Of a stretch of 64,000 nucleotides of DNA, positions 24,518 through 32,566 are shown one piece after another; position 1 is the stretch's first letter, and every line of letters begins with the position of its first letter. A model generated the notes under the pieces. The model did no database searches and was not told the DNA's origin. It was given only the letters and a program-made list of their open reading frames with translations. The DNA comes from a virus. Made by a program: the position numbers and the translations under genes. The stretch is from positions 1-64,000 of the IMG/VR virus record IMGVR_UViG_3300021425_000023. One strand, 5' to 3'.

Positions 24518-25360
24518 ATGTCCTCTTTTTTAGAAAAATACAAAAGACAAGCAAAGTTATATATAGACTTACCTAGCAGTGGTATTTACTATGATGATTC
24601 TGTAGTGCAAGATCAGCAGTATGTTCACTTACCGGTTCATGCTCTAACCGCTGCTGATGAAATTACTATAAAAACACCAGATATTTTGTTTTCAGGTCAA
24701 GCCACTGCTGATATAATAAAAAGTTGTGTACCTTCTATTTTAGATCCCTGGAAATTAGTTAAACCAGATGTTGATTATATTTTGTCGGCTATAAAATTAG
24801 CAACATATGGCGAAACTTCATCTATGACTGTAACTTGTCCTAAATGTGGCACAGAAAGCGAAGCTGAAATAAAGCTACAAGATGTTTTAGATTTTTACGA
24901 AAATGTTCCGCAAGAACATGTTTTTTCTTATCAAGATCTAGAAATACAGCTTACTCCTGTAACATACACTATTATCACTAAGCTTGGCTTAGAAATGTAT
25001 AATTTACAAAGAACATTAGTGCAAGTACAAGCTAGCGATATGACCGATGAGGAAAAAACAGATCATTATGCAAAAGCTGCTAACGAGATGAAAAAAGCAG
25101 CAGTAAGGGCATTAGTTTATTATGTGACATCGATATCGTCTAAAACTTCTGATGATGTAGAAGATAATAATGAAGTAATAAATGATTTTCTTTATAATAA
25201 CGATAATTCTGTTGCTACACTTTTCACAAAAGAAGTAGACATATTTTTACAAAAATTATCGTTTCCAGAACAGTTTTTACCCTGTTCTAATGAAGAATGC
25301 GATCATACGTTAAATGTAAAATACAGCAGCGATTACTCGACTTTTTTCGATCGATCCTAG
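24518..25360 (+). CDS. 26: Baseplate hub subunit gp26
   Basis: This is a 280-aa protein from the ATG at 24518 (MSSFLEKYKRQAKLYIDLPSSG). An ATG 36 bases upstream is in frame but lies in the promoter. The series LPVHALTAADEITIKTPDILFSGQATADIIKSCVPSI, a CPKC pair at about residue 107, and a C-terminal CxxxxC pair are typical of marine T4-like gp26. The two Cys pairs may bind zinc. gp26 is part of the central baseplate hub. gp51 overlaps its 3' end. Confidence 0.85.
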   Translation: MSSFLEKYKRQAKLYIDLPSSGIYYDDSVVQDQQYVHLPVHALTAADEITIKTPDILFSGQATADIIKSCVPSILDPWKLVKPDVDYILSAIKLATYGETSSMTVTCPKCGTESEAEIKLQDVLDFYENVPQEHVFSYQDLEIQLTPVTYTIITKLGLEMYNLQRTLVQVQASDMTDEEKTDHYAKAANEMKKAAVRALVYYVTSISSKTSDDVEDNNEVINDFLYNNDNSVATLFTKEVDIFLQKLSFPEQFLPCSNEECDHTLNVKYSSDYSTFFDRS

Positions 25361-25581
25361 TTGCAAAGTCGAATTCTGAGATTGAAGAACTTATCAAAAA
25401 ATACGAAAATCAGATAAAAGAAATAAAATATAATCTCTATAAATTAGGATGGTTCATGCGTGGTTTTATGGACTATAACACAATTATGCATGTAATATCT
25501 CCAGAAGATATACGAATATTAAATGATATTGTTAAAGAAAACTTAGAAACTACAAAAGAAAGCGGAATGCCGTTTTTCTAA
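25297..25581 (+). CDS. 51: Baseplate hub assembly protein gp51-like
   Basis: This is a 94-aa helical protein. The C-terminal part (LGWFMRGFMDYNTIMHVISPEDIRILNDIVKENLETTKESGMPFF) matches the MRG...ERKII...KENIE pattern of gp51 in cyanophage-like phages. gp51 is a catalyst of hub assembly in T4. The only ATG in frame gives a 64-base overlap with gp26, and a later non-ATG start is possible. It ends exactly where the convergent gene at 25582 ends. Confidence 0.7.
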   Translation: MRSYVKCKIQQRLLDFFRSILVAKSNSEIEELIKKYENQIKEIKYNLYKLGWFMRGFMDYNTIMHVISPEDIRILNDIVKENLETTKESGMPFF

Positions 25582-26583
25582 TTAAGATTTTTCAATTTTG
25601 TCAAAAATGTACATAAGATCAGGTCTGTTAGTCTGCACATCTTTTTTGATATCATAATAGATTTCTTTACATAAATTGTTTAAATCATTAAAGTCGATTT
25701 TAGGAGAGTTATCAGTTTGCATTACACTATCTGCATTAGGATCAGCTGCTTCGAAAGTGCCAGGACCACTTAGAGGTACATACAAGTCTACAAGATCCAT
25801 AAAGCCCGGATCTTTTAGCTCACACCACGAAGCAATCTCTTCTTTTGTAATAAATTTCATCATAAATATTGCAACAGGTTTTGCTATAAAATTAGCAAAT
25901 TTATCTACACGTTTTAAAATATGTGCTATTGCAAATTCTGCAGCAGTTGTAACTAGTAAAGCAGCTATCCAGCCTACAAAGCCGCCGGCTGGAAACACAA
26001 GAAATATATTTTTTAATAACTTAGAAAGTCTTACTAAGCCCATAGCAGTTGCGCCGGCACCTGCAATTAGAGCCACAGACCACCCTTGTATCATATAATA
26101 CAATCTCACACCGAAGCTATCTTTATTACCCATATTATCTAAAAGTGGATCTATGTTTTTATCTTTTACTGGATTATAATTTGGCATACGTTCGCACGGT
26201 GATAACGGTATATTTTCAAACCTATATGATCCTCGTACATAGTTTACTAAATTTGTTTTCCATCTGCTGAAATCTATCATTGGCGCTAAGCCAGTTAAGA
26301 TTATGCCGGCCACCGGGCGACCTCCCACCAAGTTTCCAAATCTTTTCCATATACTTTTATTATTGCGTTTATATTTGTTATCATTGTCAACGTTGTCGTC
26401 TACTTCGGGCGATTTGTTAGCCTGACTAGATAATTCTGTAGTTGCTCGTTGTGCAGCTTGTTGAGCAAGTGCTCTATTTTTAAAAGTTTGATCACCTATT
26501 TTACCGTCAGGGCCTTTTAACCTAAACTCATTATCAACTTTTACAACTTTAAATTCTTCTGTTAAAAATTCAGTAGCTCTCAT
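25582..26583 (-). CDS. Putative internal head protein with membrane segments
   Basis: This is a 333-aa protein. The N-terminus MRATEFLTE is capsid-targeting-like (T4 internal proteins: MKTYQEFIAE) and contains an LxE site for gp21. Two hydrophobic segments lie at about 168-184 and 193-222, followed by a basic amphipathic region (ILKRVDKFANFIAKPVAIFMMKF) and an acidic C-terminus. It overlaps the upstream 463-aa gene by four bases (ATGA), and the two share the same layout, so they may be distant paralogues. A membrane protein packaged in the head and delivered with DNA would fit. No known family recognised. Confidence 0.65.
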   Translation of the reverse strand: MRATEFLTEEFKVVKVDNEFRLKGPDGKIGDQTFKNRALAQQAAQRATTELSSQANKSPEVDDNVDNDNKYKRNNKSIWKRFGNLVGGRPVAGIILTGLAPMIDFSRWKTNLVNYVRGSYRFENIPLSPCERMPNYNPVKDKNIDPLLDNMGNKDSFGVRLYYMIQGWSVALIAGAGATAMGLVRLSKLLKNIFLVFPAGGFVGWIAALLVTTAAEFAIAHILKRVDKFANFIAKPVAIFMMKFITKEEIASWCELKDPGFMDLVDLYVPLSGPGTFEAADPNADSVMQTDNSPKIDFNDLNNLCKEIYYDIKKDVQTNRPDLMYIFDKIEKS

Positions 26584-27971
26584 GCCGGATCTCCGATCAT
26601 ACGCTGTGCTTTTCTTTCTGCCTTTGACATAGCGTCTTCAAGTTGCTGTGACTTTTCAGGATCGCTAGCTACAGCTTTGCGCATGTCGTCTAGTACTGCT
26701 TCACAAACTTGATTAAACAACTCTGCATATTCATCATCAATAATTTCTGCTAGTTGCTGCATCTGATTTGGTCTTTGCTGACTGTCAGGATCAGCAGCTT
26801 CGGGTACTAGATTTAACAATTCTAAACTAGGGTCATTGTCGTCAACTTCTATACCTTGCGATACACCGCCTAGTTCTAGATACATGTTTCTGCGTTGACA
26901 TGCTTGATTTACATAAGCTTTTGTAGAAATTGTAGAAGCTAAGAAGCCGCCAACTTTGTTACTTAATGGTCTTAACCATTGTTCCTTGCGTTTCATAAAA
27001 CGGTCAATTGCTAAACTTATAATCCAACTAGCGCCTCCGCCTACTAGCACAGTTATAATTGCAGCTGGCATACCTACACCGCTGCCTGCAAGTGCAACAG
27101 CAGCCATCCGAGACAGTCTCATAATAAGTTTAGAAGCTATAATTGTACCTGTGAGTGCATTTACAATTAAATTAAAAGCCCAACTTGCTAATCTTCGACT
27201 TATAGTATATCTCGTAGTAGGATCACTTGGTTTTTGGCCTGCTCTTGTTACCCATCCTTGTTGTGTAACATACCATAAAGGATTGTACTTTAAATAATCA
27301 AAATAATTTCTTGGATCAAAACTATTTAAATTACCGCCGAAGTTGGTTAAAGTGCCATCTTCAGGATGAAGTACTCCAGCTTGTGCTACTGTAAATGTCT
27401 GATCTGCATTTTCGTAGTCAACGTCTAAATAAGGATCATCAAATGGATCCCAAGAGCTGTTATCACACGGAGCAAGCGTTTTTCCAAATTCTTCAACTTT
27501 TTCATAACCAGTAAGATATTGATCCCATTGCCAAAGAATTTTTGTAATAGAGCCAACACTGATTGCAGTACCTATCCAATTGAACATAGGATGATTTGCT
27601 AGCTTAGTAAGATAAGGAGCTCTAAGTTTTTGCATTGCAGCTCGATATCTTTTATTAGTAGCTAATCTTTCTTTTGCTTTTTCTTCTGGAGACATTTTGT
27701 CCCATTGTTGCATGCGTTGTTCAATATCTGATAATTTGTCTTTAACGCCGCCAGTGCCAGGCGCACCTACTCTTGGTGGTTGACTATTACCGCCTGGAGC
27801 TCCTACTGTGGGTTCTCCGGGTCTTGGTGCTCCTACATTACTGCCGGGTGATCCAATTCGCGGAGTGGTGTTTCTTGTTAACGAATTAGGTGTAGGTGTT
27901 TTTTTCGGAGTATCTAAACCTCCTACTATAGCCGGTAAATCGTCATCTTCAAACAATTGAGAAAATCTCAT
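26580..27971 (-). CDS. Putative internal head protein with membrane segments
   Basis: This is a 463-aa protein. The N-terminus MRFSQLFED carries an LxE motif in a capsid-targeting-like context. Residues 15-85 are P/G/N-rich linker repeats (RIGSPGSNVGAPRPGEPTVGAP). Hydrophobic segments lie at about 262-285 and 290-325 (AIITVLVGGGASWIISLAI) before a basic region. The arrangement parallels the 333-aa gene translated next (ATGA overlap). A late promoter (27999-28006) precedes it. Delivery into the host with the DNA, perhaps to the inner membrane, is an inference. Confidence 0.65.
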   Translation of the reverse strand: MRFSQLFEDDDLPAIVGGLDTPKKTPTPNSLTRNTTPRIGSPGSNVGAPRPGEPTVGAPGGNSQPPRVGAPGTGGVKDKLSDIEQRMQQWDKMSPEEKAKERLATNKRYRAAMQKLRAPYLTKLANHPMFNWIGTAISVGSITKILWQWDQYLTGYEKVEEFGKTLAPCDNSSWDPFDDPYLDVDYENADQTFTVAQAGVLHPEDGTLTNFGGNLNSFDPRNYFDYLKYNPLWYVTQQGWVTRAGQKPSDPTTRYTISRRLASWAFNLIVNALTGTIIASKLIMRLSRMAAVALAGSGVGMPAAIITVLVGGGASWIISLAIDRFMKRKEQWLRPLSNKVGGFLASTISTKAYVNQACQRRNMYLELGGVSQGIEVDDNDPSLELLNLVPEAADPDSQQRPNQMQQLAEIIDDEYAELFNQVCEAVLDDMRKAVASDPEKSQQLEDAMSKAERKAQRMIGDPA

Positions 27972-27998
27972 TATGATTCCTTAAAGTACATTTGTAAC

Positions 27999-28006
27999 TA
28001 TTTATG
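27999..28006 (-). promoter_or_regulatory. T4-type late promoter (CATAAATA)
   Basis: CATAAATA on the minus strand, 28 bases before the 463-aa gene. It sits at the end of the hairpin-rich non-coding region. Confidence 0.7.
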
Positions 28007-28470
28007 TCTCAACTTCGTTGATCCAAGTCTTCGCTAACGCTCGACTATTTTACTTCGTAAAACAATTAACAAGCATAGTATTACTCTTAAAACTGTACTA
28101 TGAGAGATATTCCTGTAGATTAAGCTGCTCAGACGGAACCTGTTAAGGGTTCCGTCATAAAGAAAAAATTGTTTTCCTGTGAGTATCACCACCCGTGACA
28201 TGGAAGTAGGTATTTGATTTTATACACACGTTCAACGGGCTCCGACCTTTCCCAACCTACATCGACATCACGCAATATGCGATACCTGTGCTCTCGTTCC
28301 TACTTGCACAGTTTTTATGAACTTGTGTGTTTTCGATTGACAGCAATCAATCTATGTTAACTTACCGCCTCTGGGCGTTGGCTTAACATGTTACGTGTTC
28401 AGGTCTTCTCCCTGACTTTTCCACAGCGGTATTGTAACTGGCCCGCTAACCTTTTGTGCTGTATGCTTGC
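28007..28470. other. Non-coding, hairpin-rich region beside a GIY-YIG gene
   Basis: No credible ORF exists for about 465 bases. Visible perfect stems include GACGGAACC/GGTTCCGTC (28132-28140 with 28148-28156), ATGTTAA/TTAACAT enclosing CGCC/GGCG (about 28353-28388), GTAGGT/ACCTAC (about 28205-28260), CTGTGC/GCACAG (about 28286-28311), GATTG/CAATC, TCAGG/CCTGA, CATAGTA/TACTATG, and two GAA- or TTC-loop hairpins near 28012-28065. GC content is higher than in the flanks. It may be one large RNA or a decayed intron-like element. The strand is not determined; read-through from the gp46 operon would favour minus. Confidence 0.5.
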
Positions 28471-28911
28471 CTACAGTTTTGTTTTACCTGTTTCATTGCC
28501 TAGATACTCTTTTAATATTTTAGAACCACCAATACGAACGTTTATAATACCGTTATAGTATTCGTCAGATTCTAAAACTCGCCTTTCAAATTGTTCTCGT
28601 GCTTCTAAATAACTTGCTATGCCTCTACTTGGACAGATATAAAGTATTTCTCTTGTAAATTTTTCTTTGCCTAGTTCTTCAATGTCTCTTAACAAATGAT
28701 CTGATGAACCCCAATAGTCACGCCAATCACTTTCTACCTTAGTGCGTCTTTTTCTTTTTTTACCTTTTAGTGGTGGTTTTGTTCTTGTTGCCTTAGCGTA
28801 CTTCTTGCCTACGTATTTTTTATTGTTGACTGTGTTAGTGATTAGATATACAAAGCCTTCGCAGTCTTGGGGTAATGAGTCTATAGTTTTGCCTTGGTAG
28901 GTCCATTCCAT
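28471..28911 (-). CDS. GIY-YIG family endonuclease (homing/Seg-like)
   Basis: This is a 146-aa protein. The GIY-YIG core is seen as FVYLITN (20-26) and KYVGKK (32-37). A catalytic-type arginine lies in SDWRDYWGSS, and the metal-binding glutamate is probably in YLEAREQFE. A basic KGKKRKRRTK insert follows the core. T4 encodes similar free-standing Seg nucleases that promote their own spread. It lacks an evident separate DNA-binding domain. It is the last ORF of the gp55-gp47-gp46 minus-strand series and abuts the structured non-coding region. Confidence 0.82.
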   Translation of the reverse strand: MEWTYQGKTIDSLPQDCEGFVYLITNTVNNKKYVGKKYAKATRTKPPLKGKKRKRRTKVESDWRDYWGSSDHLLRDIEELGKEKFTREILYICPSRGIASYLEAREQFERRVLESDEYYNGIINVRIGGSKILKEYLGNETGKTKL

Positions 28912-28931
28912 ATAATGTTTATGGTCATTGC

Positions 28932-29177
28932 CTATTTGTCGCCTTCGGTCTTGGTTCTAGTGGTTCTTTTTTCATAAAATTCAGTTTGTATTTCTTTTTG
29001 CCTAATTCGTGCTAGCTTGATAATATTTCTTAAATGTCTTCTGCCTGCAAGGTGTGTTCTTACACTGTGCCTTTTATTAAAATCTGTATGAGCCTGATAA
29101 TATTTTAAATATTCTTTTACTAATTGTTCATGAGTTGTTTCTGCTTCAAAGTCATTGTCGTTTTTATCTTTGGTCAT
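28932..29177 (-). CDS. Small basic conserved protein downstream of gp46
   Basis: This is an 81-aa protein, rich in K, R, H and E. It is helical in prediction (EQLVKEYLKYYQAHTDFNKR, HLAGRRHLRNIIKLARIRQKEIQ). It overlaps the gp46 stop by four bases (ATGA). Comparable small basic proteins accompany gp46 in marine T4-like phages, as I recall. Nucleic-acid binding is plausible from charge alone. Confidence 0.7.
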   Translation of the reverse strand: MTKDKNDNDFEAETTHEQLVKEYLKYYQAHTDFNKRHSVRTHLAGRRHLRNIIKLARIRQKEIQTEFYEKRTTRTKTEGDK

Positions 29178-30949
29178 ATCACTACATCCAAGTCTGTTGA
29201 GTAGGAAGTAAAGCCAGATTCTTTGATTACTTTTAGAACATGGTTCACTCTGCCAATTAATTCATCTTTGTGAGAAATAAGAAATACATTTTTATGACGT
29301 TCTCTACCCATTTGTTTAATAACCCCTAAAGCATTTTCAACTCCTGCAGAATCCATGCCGCTGTCGATGAGCTCATCGATAAACAACAGGTTTACATTTT
29401 GATATAGGTTTTCCCAAACGTCTCTAAATGCAAAACTCATTCCGAGTATAAGTCTGTTTCTTTCGCCTCGACTTAGATTATCAAAATCTAAATCTTGGCC
29501 CAGCTGAGTAATTTCTACTGCAAGATCATTTTGGAATAGTACCTGATGTGGCAAGCCTAGTTTGTTTAAGTAATTTGTAAGCCTATTGTTTAGATAACTT
29601 AAATTTTGATCAATAATTTTCTTTCTAATAAAGCTGTCTTTATTAGTAAGAAGTTTTAACAAAAATTCTTGATGTTCTTGAAAGTTGGTAAGATTATTTA
29701 CCGTGTCCCAGTTGATCTCTTGCAACGCAGTTAATGATAACTCGTCAATCTGTGCCTGGTAAGGATCAGTTTCTTGCTGTTTTGCTTCTAAGCTGCTGCG
29801 TAAACTATCAATATTTTGCCTGTGATCGTATGCTTCCTTCATCGATTCATAAAATACCGTAGGCTTTGCATCTATATCACCAATATTTTCGATTGCTACC
29901 TTGGTATTGTTGAGATTATCTGTAATTTCTTGCAAGTATTTCTTAGAATCAGCTAGTTCTTGAGACTTTTTATCTAGTATTTCTTGTTTTTTGTCTTCAT
30001 GTAATGGTTGATTACATGCGTAACACACCGCATCTTCGAGATCACTAATGTCTTTTTGTATTTTTTCTACACTTTTCTTAGATCTTTCTTGTGCAATCTC
30101 AAAATTGCCAAGTTCTTTGGTTAAATTTGCTAGTTCGTCAGTAATTTTTTGCCAGTTTTGTAGTTTTTCATGTGACTCGATCTCTTTTTCGATGTCTAAT
30201 TTATCTAATTCAGCAATAGCAGCTTCTAAATGGTCACAATCTTGCTTCTTTTTTGCCTGCCATGCCTTTTGAGTGCGACCTAAACTACCAATTGTCTCCT
30301 CAATCTTCTCATTTGCTGACTGAATTGCTTGAATTTTTGTTGTTTCTTGGTTAATTTTGTCTTTTGATTCACGTATTTTCTCTTTTAGGGCTTCTGCCTT
30401 CTCAGAAAGTATGGTTATGCCGAGCAATTGTTCAATAATTGCACGTTGATCATTGGTTCTCATAGCCAAAAACGGTTCAGAGTATGTATTAAGAGCTACA
30501 ACATGCTTAAACATGTCGTGACTCATGCCCAAAAGGTTGTTTATGTACTCTTGAGTCTTACGACTATCGCCTTGTGACTCGTCAGTAAGCTCTTGTTCTT
30601 CGTTATTCACATAGAACTTAGTAAAAGTAGGCGATCTACCACGTTCGATTCTATATTGTACATTGTTTTTTTCAAAATTCAATGTCACTAACATGTGTTT
30701 TGAGTTTGTTTTGTTAATGAGATTGTTTCTTTTGATATTAGTAAGTGCTTGGCCGTAGAGAGCATAAGACAATGCATTAATAATTGTAGTTTTGCCCGTC
30801 CCGTTTCGTGAGCCTGAGTCATCACCTCCTTGATCTAAGTTTTCACCAAGCACTAGAGTGAGCTGTTCTTGATCAAATCTCACACCTTGAGTTTGATTAC
30901 CAACGCTCATAAAGTTTTTTACTGTTAAGTCTTTAATTAAAATTGTCAT
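29174..30949 (-). CDS. 46: Recombination/repair nuclease subunit gp46 (Rad50/SbcC-like ATPase)
   Basis: This is a 591-aa SMC-type ATPase. The Walker A GSRNGTGKTT is at 46-55, a zinc-hook CYAC at about 310-313 sits between two coiled-coil arms, the ABC signature LSRGERNR is at about 490, and Walker B LLFIDE is at about 520. With gp47 it resects DNA ends and drives recombination-dependent replication and host DNA degradation. The gene is three bases downstream of the SDR-like gene in the gp55-gp47 early operon. Confidence 0.96.
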   Translation of the reverse strand: MTILIKDLTVKNFMSVGNQTQGVRFDQEQLTLVLGENLDQGGDDSGSRNGTGKTTIINALSYALYGQALTNIKRNNLINKTNSKHMLVTLNFEKNNVQYRIERGRSPTFTKFYVNNEEQELTDESQGDSRKTQEYINNLLGMSHDMFKHVVALNTYSEPFLAMRTNDQRAIIEQLLGITILSEKAEALKEKIRESKDKINQETTKIQAIQSANEKIEETIGSLGRTQKAWQAKKKQDCDHLEAAIAELDKLDIEKEIESHEKLQNWQKITDELANLTKELGNFEIAQERSKKSVEKIQKDISDLEDAVCYACNQPLHEDKKQEILDKKSQELADSKKYLQEITDNLNNTKVAIENIGDIDAKPTVFYESMKEAYDHRQNIDSLRSSLEAKQQETDPYQAQIDELSLTALQEINWDTVNNLTNFQEHQEFLLKLLTNKDSFIRKKIIDQNLSYLNNRLTNYLNKLGLPHQVLFQNDLAVEITQLGQDLDFDNLSRGERNRLILGMSFAFRDVWENLYQNVNLLFIDELIDSGMDSAGVENALGVIKQMGRERHKNVFLISHKDELIGRVNHVLKVIKESGFTSYSTDLDVVI

Positions 30950-30952
30950 AAT

Positions 30953-31492
30953 TTAGTTTTGTTTAGGATCGATACTGATTTCGTTTATACAAATGTCTTC
31001 AGGCTGCTCGAATATCCATTTAATATAACTTGCTGCTTTGTCAATGTCAAGACATTTACGATCAGGATGCTTTTCTTGATTATTTGACATGGTACCAAAA
31101 CTGATATATGACACTTTAGGACCATTTGACCATACTCCGCCAATAGACATACTGTTAGAATAGTCTCTCAACGCTTTCTTTTCGGCATTATAGCGCCAAA
31201 CTTTACCGCTTTTTACTCTATCCGTTGTGCTTCCGACAGTGATGATGTGTGGAGTATGTTTGTTTTTAACACACATTCTATAAACTTCGTCTAATAAGTT
31301 TGTTTGATGAAACTTATATAGTGCAGCACATATGATTATTCGATCATGATCAAGAGATTCTGTTGCAAATCGAAAAGCTCCATCGTAAGAACACAAGTCA
31401 TAACCAGTTGCACGACTACAATAAACCGCATCAGGATATATTTTATATAATGCTTGTGCAACTCCAAAGTCTTTGTTACCTGAAATAATCAT
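30953..31492 (-). CDS. SDR-like protein (short-chain dehydrogenase fold) between gp46 and gp47
   Basis: This is a 179-aa protein. A Ser88 ... Tyr101-x3-Lys105 arrangement (ITVGST, then YNAEKKAL) follows the SDR catalytic spacing. The N-terminus ISGNKDFGVAQAL resembles a reduced dinucleotide-binding loop, with only two of the usual three glycines. The middle IIICAALYKFHQT corresponds to the NAG-type strand. It is shorter than typical SDRs (about 250 aa). It overlaps the gp47 stop by one base and precedes gp46 by three, so it is made with the nuclease. A redox substrate is not evident, and it may be a degenerate, structural version. Confidence 0.6.
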   Translation of the reverse strand: MIISGNKDFGVAQALYKIYPDAVYCSRATGYDLCSYDGAFRFATESLDHDRIIICAALYKFHQTNLLDEVYRMCVKNKHTPHIITVGSTTDRVKSGKVWRYNAEKKALRDYSNSMSIGGVWSNGPKVSYISFGTMSNNQEKHPDRKCLDIDKAASYIKWIFEQPEDICINEISIDPKQN

Positions 31493-32502
31493 TATAAATC
31501 CCTATAAATGTCTAATAGCATCTTTTTGTCAAAAGATTCGGAATCAATTTCTACAATTTCACGTGACACAATTTCATCTACACTTTCAAACTTGCTAATA
31601 TCTAGTTCTGTTGTAATTTCGTCAATTTGTTTTTGAGGAATAAGTGTAATTTCTCTACAGTTGTATTGTTTTACATATGTTTCTTTAATAAAACTAGCTT
31701 CTTCATATGAAATTGGAATATCAATTGACACTCGCAAATACATTTTATCTTTAATAATATCATTTTCGGGATCAAGAAGCTGTGACAACGTTACTGTTCG
31801 ATACTTAGGACACGCATCCCAGTTGATATATTGAGGTTCTAGATCATTTTCCCTGTCAACAATTACCATTCCTCGTTCGTCATCCCATGCATCAGCATAG
31901 TTGTGCGGAAACGCATTACCAATATAATGAATGTTTCCTTTTATCTGACGTTTATGAAAGTGTCCTGAAAACACATATTTTTGATTTTGGAAGTGAGTAG
32001 CTCTTAGATCGCCATGTTCAGGCATTTGCACATGAGCATTCATTAAAAATGTAGGGAGTTCGAAATGTCCAAACATGTATTTTGTTTGTGAACGCTCAAT
32101 TTTTTGCCATTCATTGTCAACTAACCAAGGTACTAGTGCAACATCTTCTATTTCTGTAAATTCATCTAGCACAGTTACACCTGGAATGTGTCGAGCAAAA
32201 TTAGTACTACTAATGTCTCGGCGGTCTTTATAGTACAAGTCATGATTGCCTACAAACATGTAGAAGTTATCAAAACTTTTTCCTAGTTTTTCTAAACATC
32301 TGACAGTGTAGTCTAGCGTAGAAATATTCACGCTACTGCGATTGTGATGCCAATCGCCACAAAAGATTCCTGTTTCGCAGTTGTTTTCTTTAGCTTGTTC
32401 TATATACCAATCCACAAACTCTTCACAGTCTGTGTTATGTGTTTTGCTATTGCTTTTTAAACCAAGATGGATGTCTGTAAATACAGCAGCTCTTTTAAAC
32501 AA
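31492..32502 (-). CDS. 47: Recombination nuclease subunit gp47 (Mre11/SbcD-like)
   Basis: This is a 336-aa calcineurin-type phosphoesterase. Metal-binding motifs are DIHLG (Asp10, His12), GDWHHN (Asp50), GNHD (Asn86, His87) and the later FGHF and SGHFHKRQ histidines. It forms the exonuclease of the gp46/47 complex. The start codon is TTG (32500-32502), preceded by a clear Shine-Dalgarno (GAGGTAA); no ATG fits. It has its own sigma70-type promoter in the 64-base gap after gp55. Confidence 0.96.
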   Translation of the reverse strand: MFKRAAVFTDIHLGLKSNSKTHNTDCEEFVDWYIEQAKENNCETGIFCGDWHHNRSSVNISTLDYTVRCLEKLGKSFDNFYMFVGNHDLYYKDRRDISSTNFARHIPGVTVLDEFTEIEDVALVPWLVDNEWQKIERSQTKYMFGHFELPTFLMNAHVQMPEHGDLRATHFQNQKYVFSGHFHKRQIKGNIHYIGNAFPHNYADAWDDERGMVIVDRENDLEPQYINWDACPKYRTVTLSQLLDPENDIIKDKMYLRVSIDIPISYEEASFIKETYVKQYNCREITLIPQKQIDEITTELDISKFESVDEIVSREIVEIDSESFDKKMLLDIYRDL

Positions 32503-32532
32503 AGTTACCTCAATATAAAACTAATTTATAAT

Positions 32533-32561
32533 ACTATAACGTAAAATACTATACAAGTCAA
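32533..32561 (-). promoter_or_regulatory. Sigma70-type early promoter of gp47
   Basis: TTGACT (32556-32561) and TATAGT (32533-32538) on the minus strand are separated by 17 bases. The predicted start lies about 24 bases before the TTG codon. Confidence 0.75.
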
Positions 32562-32566
32562 TAAAA

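Noticed and set aside
28286-28316. Plus-strand terminator CTGTGC/GCACAG followed by T5
   Set aside because: The loop is 14 bases and no plus-strand transcript is expected to reach it. More likely part of the structured region.
28007-28470. Intact group I intron
   Set aside because: I could not find a convincing P7/guanosine-site pair on either strand, and no gene is visibly split by the region.
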